Position numbers and translations under genes: made by a program | Assembly (NCBI RefSeq): GCF_021390535.1 | Contig: NZ_JAJUXG010000006.1 | Location: 104,216 to 168,215 of the forward strand | Direction of reading: 5' to 3' | Length of the DNA: 64,000 bases | Origin: Dyadobacter sp. CY312 | GTDB taxonomy: Bacteria; Bacteroidota; Bacteroidia; Cytophagales; Spirosomataceae | Shown here: in pieces, positions 59,877 to 64,000 of the stretch | How the letters are laid out: the number at the start of each line of letters is the position of its first letter | How positions within the stretch are numbered: position 1 is the first letter of the stretch | The notes under the pieces: generated by a model | Databases searched by the model: none | Told to the model about the DNA's origin: nothing | The model's input: only the letters and a program-made list of their open reading frames with translations

Positions 59877-60284
59877 TTACGATTCTAAAATTTTCAGAAA
59901 CGATGCCAAATCCACAACATTTAGTTTTGGAAAGGGGATAGATTTGAAAACGTTAAAATGAGAGTCGTTGGTTACCAAATAGTCAGCGTTTGTGCTTATT
60001 GCCAAATCGGAAAATTTGTTGTCATCGGGATCTTCTGTAATCAAATTCCATTTATAGGCAGGTTCCGTAAAAATCACATTGGGTGCTATTGCGAGCTGAT
60101 GCAAAACGAGTTGGGAAGTCTTAGCAGAGTATGTTGCAGTGAGAATTTCGTCGTATTCTAGCAAAATCTCATTGCTTACGTACCAATCAAATTTCTGTGC
60201 TCTAAAATCAAGATATAGTTGATAAAAGGGGCTTTTGGGAGGAATCGATGCCCGTAGACAATTTGTGTCTATAACTACTCGCAT
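59877..60284 (-). CDS. PIN-domain toxin of a type II toxin-antitoxin pair
   Basis: 135 residues, PIN-family putative toxin component (TIGR00305-like). Acidic metal-binding residues are in place: Asp6 in VIDTN, Glu43, Asp93 in FSDLAI, and Asp107 in VTNDSHF. PIN toxins are ribonucleases that cut tRNA or mRNA when freed from their antitoxin. Its ATG overlaps the antitoxin stop by one base (TAATG), so the two genes are translationally coupled with the antitoxin first. Confidence 0.88.
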   Translation of the reverse strand: MRVVIDTNCLRASIPPKSPFYQLYLDFRAQKFDWYVSNEILLEYDEILTATYSAKTSQLVLHQLAIAPNVIFTEPAYKWNLITEDPDDNKFSDLAISTNADYLVTNDSHFNVFKSIPFPKLNVVDLASFLKILES

Positions 60285-60517
60285 TATTTAGTCATGAAAT
60301 TGTCATCAGAAAGCATCTTGTGGTAATCCTCTTCTGAATATTTTTTTTCTTCTACCACCTTTTTGAGCTCATTTTGGAGTCCTTTGTCAAAATGGTCCAT
60401 AAGCATCTTACGCACCTCGAGTGTTTCACTTTCGCTCAGATTTTGATCAAAAAGTCGCAAGAGACTAATTTGAATCTCACTCAATGGCCCACTTTGCTTT
60501 TGATGTGATGATACCAT
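60284..60517 (-). CDS. Cognate antitoxin of the PIN toxin
   Basis: 77 residues, highly charged and helical: LSEIQISLLRLFDQNLSESETLEVRKMLMDHF, then LQNELKKVVEEKKYSEEDYHKMLSDDNFMTK. The C-terminal acidic helix is the likely toxin-binding part. No clear DNA-binding fold is visible. Its role is set by the one-base overlap with the downstream PIN gene and by size. The pair sits between a permease and an exporter, facing left. Confidence 0.8.
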   Translation of the reverse strand: MVSSHQKQSGPLSEIQISLLRLFDQNLSESETLEVRKMLMDHFDKGLQNELKKVVEEKKYSEEDYHKMLSDDNFMTK

Positions 60518-60705
60518 TTTTTTGTTTTGATAGATTGTGAAATTAGATAACGAGTTATTTGAACACTAGTTAGCTGATAGAAACAAAAATAAGAAATTTT
60601 CTGCTCAAATGTAACTTGATAGGGTTGTCCTAGCTGATACTAAAAGGTAAGAATTAGCAATCTCCGTGTAACTCCGTGATAACTCTTAAAACTCTGTGTT
60701 TAACA

Positions 60706-61950
60706 TCAACTCAGCCTTACCGAGAACAAATCCTTCGATCGCAAGTAAATCCAGCTCACAACCCCAATGGTCAGAACTCCGCCCATTATTACTGACGGAA
60801 CGGTACCGAAAGCCTTTGCCAAAACACCGGATTCGAAGGCACCCAATTCATTGGATGAACTTACGAATATGCCATTTACAGCAGCAATGCGTCCCCGCAT
60901 TTCGTCAGGTGGGTAAATTTGTAAAATGGTTTGTCGCACAATAACACTCACACTGTCGCAGACACCTGTTGCGAAAAGTGCAGCACAGGAAAGTAAAAAG
61001 TTGGTCGACAAGGCGAACAGGATCGTGAATGCGCCGAAACCTGCAACTGCTATGAGCATATTCCGCCATGCATTGTGCGTGGGCGGGAAGAAAGCCATCG
61101 CCAGCATGGTGAGCAGCGAACCAATGGAAGGAGCTGCGCGCAAAAGTCCGAGCCCTTCGGGCCCCACTTTTAAAATATCTTCTGCATAAATGGGCAGCAA
61201 TGCAATTACACCACCAAAAAGTACAGAGAAGAGATCAAGAGAAATAGCATAAAGAACGATTCTGGTTTTGAATACAAACCGGAAACCTTCTTTCAAACTC
61301 TCAATAATGGGCGTTGTTATTTTTACAATTTCAGGTCTTGTTTTGATCATTCCCAGCAGAAACCAGCAAAGAATAAAGTTAGCAACTACAATCAACAGCG
61401 TATTTGTAAATCCTGCATAAGCGTATAAAAAACCTGCAAATGCCGGACCTGTGATGGAACCTGCCTGCCAGAACGAACTGCTCCATGTCGAAGAATTCGC
61501 ATATATGGCACGAGGTACCAGATAAGGTTTCAGCGAACTGGATGCCGGCGAGTAAAAACCTTTGGCAAAACCAATCAATCCGAATACGGAATATACCGCT
61601 GCCAGATGCTGGCCTTGTGTGAGTGAATTGTAAATCCCCGGCTGAAATACAGTGTACAAAATGATGGATCCCAAAATGATCACAACAATGCTGATGTGCA
61701 TGATGGAGATTTTGTTTTTCTGATCCGCAACGTAGCCGCCGAATAGCGAAGTGATGATAAAGGGGATCACCTCTGCCAGTCCGATCAGGCCGAGAGCCAG
61801 CGGATCATGCGTCATTTTATACAATTCATAAGCGACAATAACCTCCTGAATGAGGATTGTTGCAGAGAAAAGAAAAGTATTTGAAATGTAAAAACGGAAA
61901 TCGGAATAGCGGAGCGCTGCGTACGGATCTTGCGGAGTGACTGCTTTCAA
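60706..61950 (-). CDS. MFS transporter, EntS/MFS_3-like exporter
   Basis: 414 residues with about 12 membrane helices. The start is a TTG at 61950, since a stop codon lies six codons upstream and no ATG fits (KAVTPQDPYAALRYSDFRFY is the typical start of this family). Landmarks: GLAEVIPFIITSLFGGYVADQKNK (loop 2-3), FSPASSSLKPYLVP and YPPDEMRGRIAAVNGIFVSSSNELGAFESG. It resembles the MFS_3 group that includes the enterobactin exporter EntS and many drug or metabolite exporters. Substrate unknown; no siderophore genes are nearby. Monocistronic. Confidence 0.9.
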   Translation of the reverse strand: MKAVTPQDPYAALRYSDFRFYISNTFLFSATILIQEVIVAYELYKMTHDPLALGLIGLAEVIPFIITSLFGGYVADQKNKISIMHISIVVIILGSIILYTVFQPGIYNSLTQGQHLAAVYSVFGLIGFAKGFYSPASSSLKPYLVPRAIYANSSTWSSSFWQAGSITGPAFAGFLYAYAGFTNTLLIVVANFILCWFLLGMIKTRPEIVKITTPIIESLKEGFRFVFKTRIVLYAISLDLFSVLFGGVIALLPIYAEDILKVGPEGLGLLRAAPSIGSLLTMLAMAFFPPTHNAWRNMLIAVAGFGAFTILFALSTNFLLSCAALFATGVCDSVSVIVRQTILQIYPPDEMRGRIAAVNGIFVSSSNELGAFESGVLAKAFGTVPSVIMGGVLTIGVVSWIYLRSKDLFSVRLS

Positions 61951-62191
61951 GCTGATGTTGTGTGGTGTTCAATTGTTGTAACACGTTTCAGGATAATTTA
62001 TGTTCTGCTTTAATGGAAAATTAATATCAACTGGCAGTAACGTTATTTTTTAAGTGGTTATAAGCCGAAAATCAATCTTTTACATTTCGTTTACAATGTT
62101 TTACAGCGCTTTAACCGAATCGTTTGGCTTCACGATTTACATTTGATTCAGTATTGAAATCCAAACTTTTTCCACTTAAATCAAAATGGTC

Positions 62192-62599
62192 ATGAAAGGT
62201 GTAAATTATCTGTTAGCCGGTGTTTTATTGATGATGTCAGGACTTGTCTTTGGGCAAAAATCTTTTAATGATTGTTCGGCTGCCTTTTTGAACAACAAAA
62301 TGGTAGTGGACGAATATGCTCCCAACGGGAAGTGCAAACTTGCGGCAAATGCTGTTGGAAAACTAACCGTTTGCACGGCTGATCTGAGCCCAACCGGGAA
62401 CAGGGCGAAAGAGAAAATCTCATTCCGGATTGCGATCCGTGATAAGAATACAAAGACGCTGGTGATGTTTTCGGATGAAACGTACAAGGAGGTAAACATT
62501 GAAAAAGTGATGCAGAAATGCACTGCTGGCGATCAAATTGTTTTGCTTACGATGGATAGTCAATACGCCTTGCCGCACAACGAAATTCAGGTTTTGTAA
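62192..62599 (+). CDS. Small secreted protein, paralog A of the 62-63 kb pair
   Basis: 135 residues from the ATG at 62192; an ATG two codons earlier is possible. Signal peptide MKGVNYLLAGVLLMMSGLVFGQ. Three cysteines in the mature part (NDCSAAF, GKCKL, VCTADL) and one near the end (KCTAGDQIVL). The C-terminal part FRIAIRDKNTKTLVMFSDETYKEVNIEKVMQKCTAGDQIVL aligns with paralog B. Unknown family. First of three genes in the same direction; the third encodes a membrane-tethered regulator. A TACATTTG box (62138-62145) may be its promoter. Confidence 0.7.
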   Translation: MKGVNYLLAGVLLMMSGLVFGQKSFNDCSAAFLNNKMVVDEYAPNGKCKLAANAVGKLTVCTADLSPTGNRAKEKISFRIAIRDKNTKTLVMFSDETYKEVNIEKVMQKCTAGDQIVLLTMDSQYALPHNEIQVL

Positions 62600-62631
62600 A
62601 CATTTTATTTACTTCTAAAAAATTTTCAATC

Positions 62632-63093
62632 ATGAAAAGCAATTTGTTATACACCGTATTTTTTCTTGCCACGTTGTTATCCGTGCCTGTGTCCAATGCG
62701 TTGCCAAAAGACAACAAGTCGGATAGCAATGCCCTTTTATTGAATGGGAAAAATGTAGACATGAGCTTATTTTCATGGGTAACGAGAGGGAAACTAAGTT
62801 TATCGGAGGGGAACTCTGAAACGAAATCTCTAAAACGTGTACCTTTCTATGCCTACATTAAAAGAGCTGGTAAGATTGTAGATGCACAATCCCATGCGCA
62901 CAATCATGCTGTAATGGAAATTGAAATGGCAGAGATTCTGAAAAAGGCGATAGATGGGGATCAGATTGTGGTTGATCCTGCCGGGAAAAATGAAAATGCC
63001 GGACGGAAAATCATTGTAGTGAAACAAAAACAATTCATGTATAATTTTGACTGGTGGCTGGGATTGAACAAGAAGAGTGGAAATGGGTGTTGA
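62632..63093 (+). CDS. Small secreted protein, paralog B of the 62-63 kb pair
   Basis: 153 residues; signal peptide MKSNLLYTVFFLATLLSVPVSNA. The part PFYAYIKRAGKIVDAQSHAHNHAVMEIEMAEILKKAIDGDQIVV aligns with the end of paralog A, including the shared GDQIV. A His-rich stretch SHAHNHA is unique to B. It ends with a Trp/Lys-rich tail (NFDWWLGLNKKSGNGC). It is 32 bases after paralog A and 42 bases before the regulator gene, so all three are probably one transcript. They may form a periplasmic signal for the regulator (inference). Confidence 0.7.
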   Translation: MKSNLLYTVFFLATLLSVPVSNALPKDNKSDSNALLLNGKNVDMSLFSWVTRGKLSLSEGNSETKSLKRVPFYAYIKRAGKIVDAQSHAHNHAVMEIEMAEILKKAIDGDQIVVDPAGKNENAGRKIIVVKQKQFMYNFDWWLGLNKKSGNGC

Positions 63094-63135
63094 ATTTGGT
63101 AAATTTGAATATTGATAATTACACGGATTCAAGTC

Positions 63136-64000
63136 ATGAAAAAGCAAAGAAATAATAGGCCAACTACACCACTCAGGACGCTGTATGGGTTGATATTTCT
63201 TTTGATGTTTTTTACCCATAACGTTTCCGGCAACAACGAATCTGTTCAGTTTGCGGAGAAGGTAAATCTTGCTTTGAGAAGAACCGCGCATCATTTGCTC
63301 ATAGAAAACGGAGATTCTCTTTCCAAAATTCCTGCTATCCAGCAACAGGATATCAACACTTTTAATGTTAGAGTCGACCACCTTTTTGATTATGACAAAT
63401 TGCCTCAGTTATTGCAGGAATCTTTCGAGCAGCATGGCATTGTTCGTCCATACACCGTTTCGATTTTGAATTGTGAAAGTGGCGAAATTCAGTTGGGGTA
63501 CAGTTTTCAGGATTTGAATTCCAAAGAGGGTGTTCCTTGTGCAGGAAGAAAGCAGGAGCCGGGTTGTTATAACATCAAAGTCAACTTTTCGTCTGAACCG
63601 CAAAAAGCTTCAACGGCGAATAATTGGTGGGTTTTGCCGATTGGCAGCCTTCTTGCCGGGCTTGGTTTTATTGTCTGGAAAAGAGGTCAAAAGGTACATA
63701 ATCCTGTCGAAACTGTTGACGTTATTGTCGATAACTCTAAGAAGGTCACGTTCGGAAATTCAGAATTGGATGTGCCCAATCTTATACTGTTTTCGGCGAG
63801 TAATACCTACAATCTAACCTACCGCGAAGCCAAATTGTTAAACCTTTTTGTATCTGGTAAAAATCAAATCCTCGAACGAGATTTTATCCTTAAATCTGTT
63901 TGGGAAGACGAAGGCATTATTGTTGGCCGCAGCGTGGATGTCTTCGTTTCCCGGCTCCGGAAAATGTTGGCAAATGATCCTCAAATAAAAATATCAGCTG
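63136..64000 (+). CDS. Membrane-tethered winged-helix transcriptional regulator (cut by right edge)
   Basis: 288 codons are visible with no stop; the gene runs off the window. A hydrophobic N-terminus (residues about 15-32, TLYGLIFLLMFFTHNVSG) is a signal peptide or anchor. Residues about 35-155 form a soluble, presumably periplasmic part with three cysteines (NCESG, VPCAG, GCYN). A membrane helix lies at about 161-178 (WWVLPIGSLLAGLGFIVW). The cytoplasmic end is an OmpR/PhoB-type winged-helix domain (YNLTYREAKLLNLFVSGKNQILERDF, VWEDEGIIVGRSVDVFVSRLRKML) without a receiver domain. It thus joins sensor and DNA-binding domain in one chain, as in ToxR/CadC, though with reversed domain order. It is probably cotranscribed with the two secreted proteins upstream. 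Confidence 0.85.
   Translation, partial: MKKQRNNRPTTPLRTLYGLIFLLMFFTHNVSGNNESVQFAEKVNLALRRTAHHLLIENGDSLSKIPAIQQQDINTFNVRVDHLFDYDKLPQLLQESFEQHGIVRPYTVSILNCESGEIQLGYSFQDLNSKEGVPCAGRKQEPGCYNIKVNFSSEPQKASTANNWWVLPIGSLLAGLGFIVWKRGQKVHNPVETVDVIVDNSKKVTFGNSELDVPNLILFSASNTYNLTYREAKLLNLFVSGKNQILERDFILKSVWEDEGIIVGRSVDVFVSRLRKMLANDPQIKISA

Noticed and set aside
62830..63381. A 183-codon minus-strand frame opposite paralog B and the regulator start
   Set aside because: It spans two plus-strand genes and their spacer, with no recognisable domain.
1..64000. tRNA, rRNA, complete insertion sequences or integrases
   Set aside because: None recognised by eye in either strand; a dedicated tRNA search could not be run.

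Overview
The window looks like chromosome of a Cytophagales bacterium (Bacteroidota), most probably a Spirosomataceae member close to Dyadobacter. Genus placement is inference. The support is two SusC/SusD pairs, a type IX secretion C-terminal signal, Bacteroidota-type promoters (TTG/TTTG, about 19-21 bp, TAnnTTTG), DUF4097 and DUF2911 proteins, and above all a large set of FtsX/MacB-like permeases. No rRNA, tRNA, CRISPR array, complete insertion sequence or prophage was seen.

Layout. 1-5.5 kb: 3' end of a permease gene, an Rpn nuclease remnant, a cupin, a secreted protein, then a PadR regulator followed by a permease with an N-terminal prefix domain. 5.5-8.6 kb: two tandem paralogous lipoproteins and two tandem Spy/CpxP-like secreted proteins. 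8.7-13.2 kb: a leftward SusC-SusD operon. 13.8-18.6 kb: two permeases. 18.9-21.8 kb: small heat-shock protein with a small membrane protein, then an ECF sigma/putative anti-sigma pair divergent from a DUF6249-type membrane protein; this region also holds dispersed palindromic repeats. 22.2-24.7 kb: a TonB-dependent outer-membrane barrel. 24.9-35.8 kb: four permeases with an embedded DUF2911 gene and the deletion scar of a second DUF2911 copy. 36-43 kb: lipoprotein, Wzi-like protein, another permease, a small conserved protein, an AztD-like lipoprotein with paired operator-like dyads, and a GNAT enzyme. 43.2-49.5 kb: solitary ECF sigma factor, T9SS-exported two-module protein, GH1 glycosidase, small proteins and a DUF4097 protein. 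49.9-54.7 kb: a rightward SusC-SusD operon. 54.9-59.8 kb: two more permeases. 59.9-64 kb: PIN-type toxin-antitoxin pair, MFS exporter, two secreted paralogs, and a membrane-tethered winged-helix regulator cut by the right edge.

Main theme. Eleven permease genes (ten complete, one partial) of about 800 residues share one architecture, and no ABC ATPase gene lies in the window. They must borrow an ATPase encoded elsewhere or act without one. A 16-bp dyad of the type TGTYCG-N4-CGRACA lies upstream of the PadR gene, of three permease genes and of the DUF4097 gene, which suggests a dispersed PadR-type regulon. Other regulatory logic that can be read directly: near-identical ECF-type promoter elements (TGTAACC-N15-CTGTC) facing both ways from the sigma-factor gene, and two exact 15-bp Fur/Zur-like 7-1-7 dyads over the promoter of the AztD-like gene.
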